The position numbers and the translations under genes are program-made. Below the pieces are notes generated by a model. It had not been told where the DNA came from, made no database searches, and saw nothing but the letters and a program-made list of their open reading frames with translations. 64,000 nucleotides of DNA from Lepidostoma basale. Taxonomy: Eukaryota; Arthropoda; Insecta; Trichoptera; Lepidostomatidae. Below are positions 1 through 10,260 of this stretch, piece by piece (within the stretch, counting starts at the first letter, position 1; each line of letters begins with the position of its first letter). Where the stretch lies: contig JAHDVF020000872.1 of the NCBI GenBank assembly GCA_022606425.2, positions 310,001-374,000 on the forward strand. Reading direction: 5' to 3'.

Positions 1-232
1 CCTGTGGGTAGGGCAATCTTATTGCTTAAACGGGTCGCCTCGGAGGTCGACATATTTCGTGATAGTGTGAGTTGCCTCAGGGATGCAATATCAATGTTAT
101 GATTATTTCTAATTCTTAAGCTTATTTTTTTATGCTTCTCTCTTAAATTATCATAATATAATTGCAAAAGATCCGGAAATATGTATGTAATGTTTGTAAT
201 TTTTATTAAAATAAATTAAATGAAATGAAATT
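1..232 (+). mobile_element. LINE family A, 3' end
   Basis: The first ~110 bases encode a C-terminal RT-polyprotein segment (VGRAILLLKRVASEVDIF) that matches the end of the A copies near 4.5 kb and 57.6 kb, followed by a stop, an AT-rich 3' UTR and a short AAATG-rich tail. The element enters from outside the window, so its 5' part is unseen. It is a non-functional remnant. Family A is an RT-bearing non-LTR retrotransposon; the exact clade (Jockey/CR1 group) is inferred from the thumb-region wording of the better copies. Confidence 0.6.
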
Positions 233-332
233 TGAAGATGCCCTTATTAGGTAATGTTAATTTAAAAAGCTCAATTCAAGAGTAAAACGAAACAAAAGAT
301 ACTATTTTTTATTAGTCTTATCTAATCGACGA

Positions 333-519
333 ACTTCGTGACAGTGTGGCATTAGCTATTGTCAACCACACCGAAGGTCCCGGGTTCGATTCACGATGAC
401 AATGTGAAAATAAAATTCTCACGCTCTCTTTGGTCTGGTAGAATTCACGTAACAATTAAAACTGCGATAACTAAAAAGTTGTATACAGTTATTAGGTTCA
501 AATAAGCTGTTGTATGCAA
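333..519 (+). mobile_element. SINE family S, copy 1 (tRNA-derived)
   Basis: The head resembles a tRNA gene, with a B-box-like GGTTCGATTC near 382-391. The body runs through TTTGGTCTGGTAGAATTCACGT and ends in the family 3' segment GTATACAGTTATTAGG...TGTTGTATGC. Four other copies (11.3, 13.1, 16.6 and 59.8 kb) share head and body. The A-box is degenerate here, so this is an old copy. The family is mobilised in trans by a LINE; which one cannot be read from this copy. Confidence 0.7.
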
Positions 520-544
520 AAATGTGAAAAACAACGGGAAACAA

Positions 545-1009
545 ATAGAGACGAAGATGCAAATTGGAAACTGAATATGGTTGATCAAGGTGTTTACAGG
601 ACTTATGACCTGTCATTGGTTGGGTTAAGCGCACGCTTTATGTAATTACAACATTCCCCATTCCACCTTTCTTTATGACCATGTCTGACCAATTTTTGGA
701 AGTTGTATATATGTTAAAGTCCTATGCCAGATTTCACATGTCAGTTTCAATGTGCCATCTATGAAGATTTTGATTACATATGTTAATCTTTTTAAGATTA
801 CTCTATATATAATCTACATACTCACGCCATCTATGGAGATTTATATTTATTAAGCATTAAGCGGAACTTCTTTTAAACTCAATGTGAAAGGCTACCTCGC
901 CATTAGCGCATTGTTAGAAGCCGCCTGGAGATTTCAAACTCCTATTTATATGCCAAGACCAGATATGATTACAATATTTTTTGTGAATGTATACTTATAC
1001 TTGGTACGC
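545..1009 (+). repeat. Repeat B, copy 1 (modules X-Y-Z)
   Basis: Shares the landmarks ATAGAGACGAAGATGCAAAT, GACTTATGACCTGTCATTGG, CCATCTATGAAGATT and AAGCATTAAGC with copies at 31, 35, 41, 51, 58 and 62 kb. The right end (GTGAATGTATACTTATACTT) is module Z, which in other copies also lies upstream of the first landmark. No coding capacity is visible. It directly abuts the 3' end of a J element. Confidence 0.7.
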
Positions 1010-1056
1010 AGGGGTGTCGGGGGAACCTGACATGGCTTTTGAAGAAGAAGAAGAAG
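1010..1056 (+). mobile_element. LINE family J, 3'-terminal stub
   Basis: The sequence GGGGGAACCTGACATGG followed by (GAA)n matches the last codons and tail of the J copies at 28.0 kb and 30.5 kb. Only the extreme 3' end is present, the usual result of a severely 5'-truncated insertion. Confidence 0.5.
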
Positions 1057-1676
1057 TAAGCATATTACTCTAAAAATGAGGGATCTGTATTTTCTTGAAT
1101 TCATACTGCATTATTATAAGGGTACATTCAATTTTCAGTTCGCTTTCAACCACGCTTTAGCTTTTCACTAAAAGTCATTTTATTCATTTACTAAGAAATT
1201 AAATAAATTTTCAAAACTTAAAGGCGTCTGTCTAGCAAACAAATTGATTTTAACAGAATCGTAAAAACAATATTGTTTCAGTGAATCAAAAGATATTCTG
1301 AATACGAATGAAGAAATTTCGTTTACACTACAAATCTTTAACAAAATAGTAAGACAAACGTAGGACTCCTAATATATTCAAATAATCAGAGTTCATTTTT
1401 TAAATGACGTTTCACCATCATTACACTGTTTCCTAGAGGTGTACATAGAAGGTAATGCCTGCCACATTCTATTTATTTCAGGCAAAATTGCTACAGATGT
1501 TTGTAAAATCGTGACGACGCTTTTTTAATGAATTTTTTTTTCCACTTTTGAGATATTTTTTTTAAAAGGTATAAAACCATCATTATCGAGCAAACGATGT
1601 AAAACAGTTTTTTCCGTTATCCCAAAGATGAAAGTACAAAACCTTCAATATATGTCGAGATAAATACACTTATTTA
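1057..1676. other. AT-rich intergenic stretch
   Basis: I see no ORF, RNA gene, TSD or relationship to the repeats elsewhere in the window. Confidence 0.5.
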
Positions 1677-1950
1677 CTTACTTCCTATGGCCATACAACT
1701 CTTGAAGAGTTTTAGCCTCCTTGATGATTTGTCGCCAAGCTCTTCGATCCTGCGCCTTTTGCTCCCAGCAGTCCGATTCGCGCAACTTAGTCAGATCAGC
1801 CAGAACATTTTGCATTAGGCGCTGTCTAGGCCTTCCTAGAGGTCTTACTCCAGTCGGTCTAGATGCGTACAGGGTCTTGATTGCTCTGGTCTCTTCGGCT
1901 CAGCATACGTGCCCAATCTATGCTAGGTGACTGGCTCTCGCAGATAAATA
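1677..1950 (-). pseudogene. LINE family R, RT C-terminus
   Basis: Read on the minus strand it encodes a typical LINE post-RT tail: a GRPRQRLMQNVLADL motif, then DRRAWRQIIKEAKTLQELYG and a stop. The GRPR...W..ii.eA pattern is characteristic of insect endonuclease-RT LINEs. The 5' part is missing and no tail or TSD is visible. It is the only copy of this family I see here. Confidence 0.65.
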
Positions 1951-2040
1951 TACTCAAAATAGAAAAATTACCGTGTTTCAATGCATAAAAAAATATCAAT
2001 AAGAAATATTACAATGTTATAGTAACTTTGAAAAACCATC

Positions 2041-2590
2041 ACTAAAAATCAATAAAGAGAAAACCAAAGTGATAATCCAGAGCAGAAACTCGTCACAAAG
2101 AGTAAGAGATAACGTCCAATTTAAAACCAACTACTCTTTTGAAGTGGTCGAACAATTTACCTACCAGGGTTCCAGTCTGACAGAAAGCATTGAAGACCCA
2201 GCAGAAATAAGAAAAAGGATCACAGCGGCCAATAAAACTTACTTCTCATTGCTACCAATGTTTAAATCTCGCAACGTCCATAGAAAGACAAAAATCACGC
2301 TATACAAGACCGTAATGCGGACAGTATTGGCGTATGGCTGCGAGGCTCTGACTTTGAACGTAAAAATGGCAGAACTGCTGGACACATTCGAAAGAAAGGT
2401 GCTGGGACGAATTTGCGGACCCGTGAGAGAAGGAGAGCAATGGCATATTCGACGCAATGATGAGCTGTATTCCACGTACCAGGCCCCCAAAATCTTCACA
2501 CACATAAAGCTACAAAGATTGAGATGGGCTGGACATGTACAGAGGATGCCGAACCCACGAATTATTCTGATATGGGTAGATTATCTGTGC
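2041..2590 (+). pseudogene. LINE family H, RT thumb and C-terminus, copy 1
   Basis: A 174-residue frame carries YGCEALTL, LLDTFERKVLGRICGP, RRNDELYSTY and LRWAGHVQRMP, in the order seen in the post-RT region of insect LINEs. It lacks the RT catalytic part and the final GRP segment that the second copy (45.8 kb) retains. It is a dead fragment. The frame continues about 30 codons upstream of its first ATG without a credible start, so it is 5'-truncated rather than a short gene. Confidence 0.75.
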
Positions 2591-2801
2591 TGAAACGCTG
2601 ACCTATTTTGGTGACGGAGGCTTCGCAGTAGCCGGCCTTTCGACCTGGAATAAACTTCCTATGGGCTTCAAGTATATTGAAAACCCGTCAGAGTCCAAAT
2701 CGAATCGAAACTCAAAACGCGCCGTTTCAAATGATCCCATCCTGATGTAAATTTTCATCGTAACGTCAGGTGTAGCCCTAATATTAAATACCTGCATAAA
2801 T

Positions 2802-3340
2802 AATACGAATGAAAACGTCTATTCTAGAAATTTTATTATAATTTATGGTAATGACTTGTTTCGACTATCTAAGGCAGTGCTCCCGAAAGTGGTCAATATA
2901 GACCCCCAGGGGTCCACCACAACTTGCAAGGGGTCTACGACAAGTGCAAAAAAAATGAGGAAAATCGGACGATGGAAATCTTTGCGAATTTTTTTAGCTC
3001 ATTTAGGGAAAATCGGACGATGGAATTTGTTGCCAACTTTTTTTTAGCTCGACAGTGACTTTCGGCCAGTAGAATTCGGTAGCGACCAATTTTTTTAGCA
3101 ATCGATTTGAAAAATAAATTAGGAAAGCAGGGGGATCAACGGCACAAAAAAGTTTATGAACCTTTGGTCTAAGGCATTATCAAAAGCGATACATGACATT
3201 TGATAATGCCATAGACAGGGGAAATATGTCAATCCCATAATTTATAATAAAACTTCTAGAAAACGGTCGCTTTCATTCGTATTAATTATTTAATATGGAG
3301 TTTTACACCATTGTTGAAGAAACAGTAATTTGTATTATAT
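2802..3340. repeat. Fold-back repeat K, copy 1, split by a hAT MITE
   Basis: Begins AATACGAATGAAAACG and, after an inserted hAT element, ends TCATTCGTATTAATTATTTAATATGG. Compare the uninterrupted palindromic copy at 58920-59165, in which the two arms are inverted repeats. Here the arms flank TSD-bounded insertion 2876-3167. Probably a fold-back or MITE-like element; no ORF. Confidence 0.7.
2876..3167. mobile_element. hAT-type MITE P, copy 1
   Basis: A 292-bp insertion flanked by the 8-bp duplication TCTAAGGC (2868-2875 and 3168-3175). The ends (AGTGCTCCCGAAAGTGG and, inverted, CCAAAGGTTCATAAAC) fit a degenerate hAT terminus of the CAG.GGTTCCCAAAC type. An 8-bp TSD is the hAT hallmark. No transposase, so non-autonomous. 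Internal GGGGTC and TTTTTTTAGCTC motifs are shared with P2 (19807-20263). Confidence 0.75.
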
Positions 3341-3408
3341 AGTGTTGAGTATTCTCCTTCTAAGTCAAAGACATTTAGCTTCAAGCCCAATTGATATAAA
3401 TATATCGT

Positions 3409-3762
3409 CATGGAAAGACAGATACTTAATGTGAGCTTGCGTGACCGCATAAGGAATGAAGAAATCAGATGCCGCACCAGGGTTACTGACGTCATGGACC
3501 GAGAGGCAAAATTGAAATGGCAATGGGCTGGACACTTGGCTAGACAGGATGGCAACAGATGGGCACCCAGGATACTGAGTTGGAGACCATGGGCAAATAG
3601 GCGAAGTATCGGAAGGCCACCGATGAGATGGACCGATGATATTGTCAAAAGGGTTGGAAAATCTTGGATACAAAGGGGACAGGATAGAGACGAATGGAGA
3701 AAATTGGAAGAGGCCTATATCCAGCAGTGGAGAGAAAAAGGCTAGCAAAGAAAAAGAAGAAG
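3409..3762 (+). mobile_element. LINE family F, 5'-truncated copy 1
   Basis: A clean 354-bp insertion with a 10-bp TSD, AATATATCGT, at 3399-3408 and 3763-3772. It encodes about 111 residues: MERQILNVSLRDRIRNEEIR, LKWQWAGHLARQDG, SIGRPPMRWTDDIVK and EEAYIQQW, then a stop and an AAAGAAGAAG tail. This is the extreme C-terminus of the LINE polyprotein, after the RT. The reading frame is open and the TSD exact, so the insertion is fairly recent, although it cannot move itself. Confidence 0.85.
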
Positions 3763-3772
3763 AATATATCGT

Positions 3773-4280
3773 TTAACATCATTTTTCAAGAAACAATCAA
3801 TAAATTTATTTTATTTTATAACTCGATCATGAAATAAAGCATTTGAAGCAGAAATTGGAGCTGCATAAATCATCCAATTTATTGTTATTAATAATGCTAA
3901 TTTAAAAACGTTTATTTTTTTTAAATAATTTTGATTTTGTATTTTTTGTGTAGCCTTAAAATATTGTAAGGATTAAAAATTAATACAAGGGTGTATTTAT
4001 TATCTTGTAAAATTCGATATTTTTGATCGCAGAGATAATTTTCTTTCCTAAAAAATTGTATCAAGTACGAAGGATACCTCTTGGGAAATTTCTCAGAATG
4101 TTTTACACAAAAGTGTAGGTTTATCGCATTACCAACCAAATTCAAGCATCAAATTTCAATTTCGGCATTGAATAATAAAATTGCAAATGAACAATTTCAT
4201 CTTGCTAATGGAAATACAAATTTACATAAATAAATAAAAAATTTATCGATCTCATGAAAAGGCCAACCTATATTCATACT
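3773..4280. other. AT-rich stretch, no gene
   Basis: The first bases (TTTAACATCATTTTTCAAGAAAC) resemble the outer flank of the K repeats. The rest shows no coding capacity or recognisable repeat. Confidence 0.4.
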
Positions 4281-5375
4281 CAAATCAAATCAAATCAAAT
4301 CAAATCAAATTAAATCAAAGCAAATCAGTTTATTTTATCAAAAGATTTTATAAACAACAATTAAAGTTAAGGGGATCTATTGAGAACAGGTAAAATATAA
4401 TAAATATATTATACCAGGAACGCATGAGAGATGGATCAACATTAGGAATACAAGATACTCTCCAAAGTCAAGAGTATTTGTCTTCTGAACGTATTTTCAC
4501 GAATATGGAAGACGTCGATCTCCGAAGCAATCATGTTCAACAGTTTGATAGCTCTTCTCACCGGCATCCCTAGAGGCAGGTTGGTTCTGCATGTTAGGAG
4601 ATTAAAAAAAACTGTGCTGATGGTGTTGAAGATAACCATCTGGAACCTAAAGATGGATAGCCTACAAAGATAACGGAGTTCTCAAATAATCCCCTGATAA
4701 GTCTGAAGAAATGGGTAAGTGTGTACCCATATCTTCTTATCTGCAAACTATTGGTCCCCAGCATGCCCAAGAGGAATGCAGTGGGATAAAGTCATAGATA
4801 GCTACCAAACTCTCTCATGTATAGATATCTCAGAATTTTTTTCTGAACCCTCTCTAACATGAGCGAGTGTCTCGCCTCGTAGGAACTCCATATCACTGAA
4901 CCAAAACATAGGGATTCCTAAAAACTCTACCAGTTCGGATAATAAATCCCAACATTTTCAGTGCAACTCCACATATTGCATGGAAAGTCAGCCTACTTTC
5001 ATAAACAATACTAAGATCCTTTATCGTTGAAACACGCTTAAGTTGCTGGTTATCCACTGTGTATCTATAATAAACAGTACGCATTGCTCCCGTAAAATAT
5101 AAAATTACGCACTTAGAAAAATTGAAATCAATTTGATTGGTTTTAATTCAACGTGCTATATTATTATATTTACATATGACTGGAGACGGAGGCAATCTTC
5201 ACGGCTCTTTATCTTAAGGAAAAATTAAAGATCATCTACAAATAAATAAAAAAAACTGTACATTTAAGCCCTCGCGATATTATTAATGAATATGGTGAAG
5301 ATGGGTGGATCAAGGTTTGAGACCTGTGGCACTCCAGAATATGCGAGAAAAATCAGATTGAAATATACTATATGA
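4281..5375 (-). pseudogene. LINE family A, copy 2 with pentamer tail
   Basis: On the minus strand, with the 3' tail as (CAAAT)n at 4281-4330 on the plus strand. Reading back from 5375 the decayed frame gives a GVPQ-like block, an RT catalytic FVDD-like motif near 5245, LKRVSTIKDLSIVYESRLTF (5084-4893) and the C-terminal MIASEIDVFHIRENTFRR (4639-4442). Several frameshifts and stops. The order RT palm, thumb, C-terminus is right for a LINE. It abuts another A copy (5376-6165) in the same orientation. Confidence 0.75.
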
Positions 5376-6165
5376 GGAATACTATTTCCTCTCCCTCAGT
5401 TGGCTAATAAAAAATGTAACTAACTTAGAAGATAAAAGGCAATTAAACAATCTATACTGTTTTCGATTAAGGTAATTATTATGGACAAATAGACCTCCAT
5501 CACTCAGGACATCCGAGTTATGTACACGGTCGCCAATCAGCTGAAAGCAGTGAACTCCCAAATGAATATTCCTGGATAATTGGTAACTTAGCATACCTAG
5601 CATGAATTCAATCGGGAAAAGCCATGGGTGATAACCGCGCTCCCTGAGGTAAAGAAAGCGCAATTTTATTTTCTGCACTCGATCCACCATCAGAGAATAT
5701 TAGATCCCATGCGGTGACCAAAAAATGGAACTATATTCCAGTCGACTTCTTACCAGGGAATCATACAATACCCGAAGTACCCGAGTGCTCGAAAATATCT
5801 TGGCATTCCTAAAAACAAATCTAAGCATTTTAATGGAACTATTACATAGAGAAACTATGTGAAGATTGAACGATAATTGAGCATCGAACAAAACACAGAG
5901 ATCTCTGAATGTAGAAGCTCTTTCAAGCTGTACCTAATCCATAAGATAGCGAAAGTATAATGTTTTCGATGCTTATAAGATTGGTTTTAGTACAGCGCCC
6001 CTTCCTGAATCCGCGTTGCTCTGGAATTGTAAAGGGTTTGATTCTAGGGAGAATCATTTTATAAATAATAGATTCGAAGAGTTTGGCCGGAGCAGACAGT
6101 ATTGCTTACAGGTCTGTTGTTTTCAATTGATTCTCTCAGGCTACTCTTTTTCATCACATTTGACT
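5376..6165 (-). pseudogene. LINE family A, copy 3, internally deleted
   Basis: Reading from 6165 down: an RT fingers block (NNRPVSILSAPAKLFE with frame corrections, then PEQRGFRK), a jump to the thumb (FDAQLSFNLHIVSLCNSSIK, VLYDSLVRSRLEYSSIFWSP) and YHPWLFPIEFMLGML. The palm with its catalytic aspartates is deleted at about 5960-5990, so it is inactive. The thumb is homologous to copy 2 but clearly diverged from it, so these are two insertions rather than a recent tandem duplication. Confidence 0.7.
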
Positions 6166-6167
6166 AA

Positions 6168-6380
6168 CAAACAACTAACCATTACGCCGTCTCTCCGAAG
6201 TAGTAAGCAGAAATAACGGACTGCCACATTTTTCCTTCCTGGTATACTTCTCTCGCTTCTTCAACACTTACACATCGTGTGATATGTACGCACGTCGATT
6301 TCTCTGACTCTTCACGTGGTTGATATTCAATATTTGATTTATTTGATCGTGCCATGTTTCCTCGGTCTTCTTCTATTTCA
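6168..6380 (-). mobile_element. LINE family C, 3' end, copy 1
   Basis: Minus-strand C-terminus ending in a variant of the standard C end (GGCGTGATGG then TTAG repeats; here GGCGTAATGGTTAGTTG). About 210 bp survive, corresponding to the RGRPRKTW...CMNVEE...SAYP region. Frameshifted. Confidence 0.65.
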
Positions 6381-6417
6381 ATTATGGTTCCATAATAAAT
6401 TTGATATTCTATTTAAA

Positions 6418-6655
6418 CAAATCCTTCGTGTCTGAGGAAGACTGTCCTTCACGATTGTGGGTCCGCATGTGACTGAAGAGTCCACATATTCTGCGGCATC
6501 TACGACAGGCGAAAGCGCTTGTATTGGAGCCGTCACCGTCTCCCAAAGGTCTCTCCTTTCACCTCCTCCTCCTTCCTTCTCAGTCCTTGAAGCGTTTCCT
6601 CTGACCACCGTCTGAACGTTTCCCTTGGGTATGCTGAGAGTACATAATCTTCCTT
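6418..6655 (-). pseudogene. LINE family M, C2H2-finger C-terminus, copy 1
   Basis: On the minus strand one frame reads CRRCRRICGLFSHMRTH, a C2H2 zinc-finger-like motif, followed by a Ser/Asp-rich end (QSSSDT). A second copy at 36312-36530 encodes LFSHIRAPHHERQSSSDTRD. A C-terminal finger of the form C..C...c.s..GL.SH.R.H is known in several LINE lineages after the RT. Only the tail survives. Family assignment is inference. Confidence 0.5.
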
Positions 6656-6657
6656 GG

Positions 6658-6893
6658 GATATCCACAATCCACAATCTCCAATCCACAATCCACAATCCA
6701 CAATCCACAATCCCCATTCCACAATCCACAATCCACAATCCACAATCCACAATCCACAATCCACAATCCACAATCCTCAATCCACAATCCACAATCCACA
6801 ATCCACAATCCACAATCCACAATCCACAATCCACAATCCACAATCCACAATCCACAATCCACAACCAACAACCCACAATCCACAATATCTACA
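6658..6893. repeat. (CCACAAT)n heptamer microsatellite
   Basis: About 33 head-to-tail copies of ATCCACA with a few point variants. Because 7 is not a multiple of 3, all six frames stay open and give false ORFs (IHNPQST or WIVDCGL repeats). No flanking gene explains it; it directly follows the 5' boundary of M copy 1. Confidence 0.95.
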
Positions 6894-7324
6894 ATAAGGG
6901 GAAGAAGAAGAAGATGTGCAAAAAAGCTTTAATTTATTTCTAAAAATTGGATGGCATTTTTACTCGTACATTAAAATATTCCGTTTCTGTGTTTTTTACA
7001 AAATAATTTGAGAAAGTGTGGAATAAAATTATGAGCGGCGTGAAAATATTTTAAAAGCCCCAAAGGCCTCGTATTTTACGTCAGAATCTACGGCATGACT
7101 GACAACCCATTTACAAGTCACTCACAAGCACCGTCATTTTGCTTTGTAAACGATTTTGCATTGTACACATGTTGTTTTCAACCACAAGTTATCGTAGTCT
7201 GATCTATTCGAAATATTAATTTATTAGATACTTAAAATTATGTGAATTATTATACAATATTTATTGTATATACTCATCCACTAAACAAAACTAGCATCTT
7301 AAAGTTTTTTAAAGCATTTTCAAA
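6894..7324. other. AT-rich stretch, no gene
   Basis: Begins with a purine run (GGGGAAGAAGAAGAAGATG) that could be a LINE tail remnant. Otherwise nothing recognisable. Confidence 0.4.
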
Positions 7325-7460
7325 TGTGAAATTTGATAATGCCTAAGAAAGGCACACCTACATATAATTCCCATAAAATATAATAAAACTTTCAAAAACA
7401 GATATTTACATTTTTATTACTTACAATTAAACAAGGCTGCGTTTATTTCAGGATGATTGA
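7325..7460. repeat. Repeat K, one arm, copy 2
   Basis: AATTTGATAATGCCTAAGAAAGGC then CCCATAAAATATAATAAAACTT matches the right arm of K at 59029-59116. The left arm is absent. Confidence 0.5.
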
Positions 7461-7494
7461 AGAATTTAATTTGTAATAACCCTGAAATGAATAT

Positions 7495-7883
7495 CAGCAG
7501 CAAAGTAAAATTTATAAGACTTGTGTGCGACCCGTCATGACATATGGAATCGAGTGCAGGGCGGACACCACAATCACAAAAACGCGCTCAGAGTGTTAGA
7601 AATGAAGTCGCTCAGAAACATATCTAGCAAGACACTTAGAGATAGAATAAGGAATTTTAGGATAAGAGAGATATGCGAGGTCGAGGATGTCGTTAGGTGG
7701 GGAAGGCAAAGGAGAAGATACTGGTATGTACATGTGAGGAGAATGGATCTATCCAGACTCCCTTTCATTGTGTCGCACGGCCAATCCCAAGATAGACGAC
7801 CCCCGGGCAGACCACCAAAGAGATGGATCGACAGCTGGGAGTCGACCTCGCAGGAGGCCAATTCGATCATCTTCTTCTGACGG
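7495..7883 (+). pseudogene. LINE family E, RT C-terminus, copy 1
   Basis: Encodes an ALRVLEMKSLRNISSKTLRDR segment followed by IREICEVEDVVRWGRQRRRY, HVRRMD and PPGRPPKRWIDSWES. This is the post-RT end of a LINE whose fuller copy is at 14925-16105. One long frame from 7521 is open but lacks RT catalytic residues. It ends in TCATCTTCTTCTGA rather than the family (GAA)n tail. Confidence 0.75.
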
Positions 7884-8129
7884 TAACAACTTCGGTTGAC
7901 TGCAATAAGTTTTTTTGGATCTTTGGTAAATCAATTTAGCTTGATATTTCTATCTTCAGGGTGGTATACGATACTACTCATATGGTATACAATAAATGTA
8001 TATACCAAAGATCTTAAAAAACTTATATAATATTATATACTGATATATCAATAAGAATCAATTAAATATTGTATGTTAATACATTAATATTCTCATTAAT
8101 CCAAACTAATCGACGAATTCACAGACGAA

Positions 8130-8985
8130 TGTCTTTAGTCGGATGTACAGATATGTGATAAATTTGTATAGGGTAGAGTTTCATTGGACAAGTAACAACT
8201 ACTTGTTTTTAAATGTAAAAAAATGTAACATTATACACTTTGAAACATGCAAAAAAAAACATAACATGTGCATAAAAATAAAAAATGACGCAATAACCGA
8301 ACTCGACTATGTAAAGTACCTAGGACTAACAATGGACAGACAACTAAAATGGACAAAACACATAGACAACCTAACAGACAAGTGAACATCGCTATACTCC
8401 CTCTTTTACAAAATTCAGAATTACATACCAAGAAGGGAAGAAAATTATGATGTACGAAGCGTATGTAAAAAGCTGACTGACATATATGATTCTCTTCTGG
8501 GGGACAGGAAACCAAAAGGACATCTCCCGACTCCAAAGACAACAAAATAAAATAATAAAATTAGCATATAACATTGACTACCTTACCCCAACCATACAAG
8601 TTTACAGACAAACAAAACAAATGGACATATCAGACCTAACCAAATATGAGACCTTAAAAATTGTACACAGAGTGACCATGGAAAAGACAACAGACAGCAG
8701 CTACAAATTAACTAAAAATTCAGATATACACAGACACTGGACCAGGAATTGTGACAGATATCACTTACCGATTGCACGAACTAAGACAGGACAATCAAGG
8801 ATATTGAACAGTGGACTGAAACTTTACAATGAACTACCAAAAGACACAAGGAATCTCAGTACAACTCAATATAAAAAATATCTAAAAAATACATAATTAA
8901 TAGTAAGATCTAAAAATGTAACCATATAACCCAATTGGGTTTTTAAAAAAATAAATTAAATAAAAATAAATAAATAAATGAAAAT
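8130..8985 (+). pseudogene. LINE family I, RT thumb to 3' end, copy 1
   Basis: Two frames separated by a stop and frameshift at about 8385-8480. The first contains NVKKCNIIHF and LDYVKYLGLTMDRQLKWTKH; the second runs from FWGTGNQKDISRLQRQQNKI to LKLYNELPKDTRNL and a stop at 8896. The tail is an (AAAT)n run to about 8985. The layout matches the intact I copy at 55800-57420, so it is the same or a sister family. Confidence 0.75.
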
Positions 8986-9371
8986 ATAAAAGGGATTGCA
9001 GTGAGAATGAAAACGCAATGAACAAAATAATGAAGGTCTATAAGATGGTTTGTATAAATAAAAAATTGAATAAAAAAATAATGATACAGTAAACGATATA
9101 AACGGAACATAAAAAAGAGGATTGCTGAGAGAACTGAGGCACGATCAAACCAAACAAATATAAGAATAAATATAAGAGACTGAAAAATCGATATGCTTGC
9201 ATGATATGATGTATAACATACGTTTATCCTACTCTTTCTGGTTGGTTGCTTAGTTACCATTTCAGAAATATAGAAATTCCAGTGTGAATGTTTAGTTTAT
9301 TCAAAAATACTTAAAAAAATAGTTTAACACACAAAACACATTCATTTGGCTTATACTATTAATTTTAATAT
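8986..9371. other. AT-rich stretch, no gene
   Basis: No recognisable feature. Confidence 0.4.
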
Positions 9372-9730
9372 ATATTTTTTCTTCGTCAGCCTGCCTCCAT
9401 TCACCGCTGGACGTAAGCCTCTCCACCCCAAGGCCATTCCTCTCGGTTTCTTGACAGTGTTCTCCAGTTCTCCAGGCCCTTCCCGCGGTCCGCACAATGT
9501 CACCGCTCCACCTGGTAGGCTGTCTCTCAACGCTTCTTCGGCCCACCATTGGCCTTCATTTAATAACCCTCTAGTTTTATCTTCCATCATCCCGTCGGCA
9601 CAAATGTCCAGTACATTTCCACTTCATCCTTGCAATGCGTATCCCTATATCGGTGACCCTGGTGGGTCTTCTAATCTCCACGTCCCCTATATGATCTCTA
9701 TATGAGATAATAAACATGGATTTTTCCTTG
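9372..9730 (-). pseudogene. LINE family F, C-terminus, copy 2
   Basis: Minus strand encodes GRRSVERQPTRWSGDIVRTAGR and a degraded end (SGEWRQADEE), which aligns with GRPP.RW.DDI.R and the terminal EEAYIQQW region of other F copies. Frames shift at least once. It abuts family U on its 5' side. Confidence 0.6.
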
Positions 9731-9739
9731 GTCCGTTGT

Positions 9740-10260
9740 GCATCTTTCTTCTTTTTTCTGGCACTACAGTCCTGGGTAGACCTAAGCCGCCTCTAAAAAG
9801 TTTCTCCAGCCGATCCTATCATAAGCTTTCGACTTCCACTCCTCGGGTCTAACATTCAACAATTGCAGGTCCTTCAGAACACCGTCAACCTTACGAAGCC
9901 GCAGTCCTCCCACGCTGCGTCTTCCCTACGGTCTTGTAAATGTCAACTGTCCGGGTTTTGATAGCTCCTCCATTTGCATCAGCTATATTCTCCCATCAAT
10001 CTCCTTGACTTGACCTCCTCTTCCAAAACTCAACAAACGACCAAGGTACAGATGCACGACTTCTACACTTTTATTGTGAATTTTAATATTTTCAATTTGT
10101 GTTATAGTCATTATTTTTGCCTTTATCATATTCATTTTAAAACCAATTTTTTTAGATAATTTATTTGATTCTTTCTGTGTTTCTTGGAGTTATTCGGGGG
10201 ATTCTGACAGAATTATGTCATCAGCGAATCTAAAAGTGAGACAAATTGTGGTTCGTCCAG
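9740..10260 (-). pseudogene. LINE family U, RT palm plus C-terminus, internal deletion
   Basis: Read from 10260 downward: RFADDIILSESPE, the catalytic FADD box (about 10216-10228), then KKIGFKMNMIKAKIM (RT thumb start), and after a gap VLKDLQLLNVRPEEWKSKAYDR with WRNFLEAA at about 9900-9790. The middle of the thumb is missing and stops are present. The WK..A.DR..WR ending is typical of insect RTE/Jockey-like polyproteins. Single copy in this window. Confidence 0.7.

Noticed and set aside
6658..6893. Possible CRISPR array
   Set aside because: Units are contiguous 7-mers with no spacers, and the DNA is eukaryotic.
6378..6932. Five overlapping ORFs over the heptamer repeat (up to 131 codons)
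   Set aside because: A 7-bp unit without stop codons keeps all frames open; the proteins are pure repeat.
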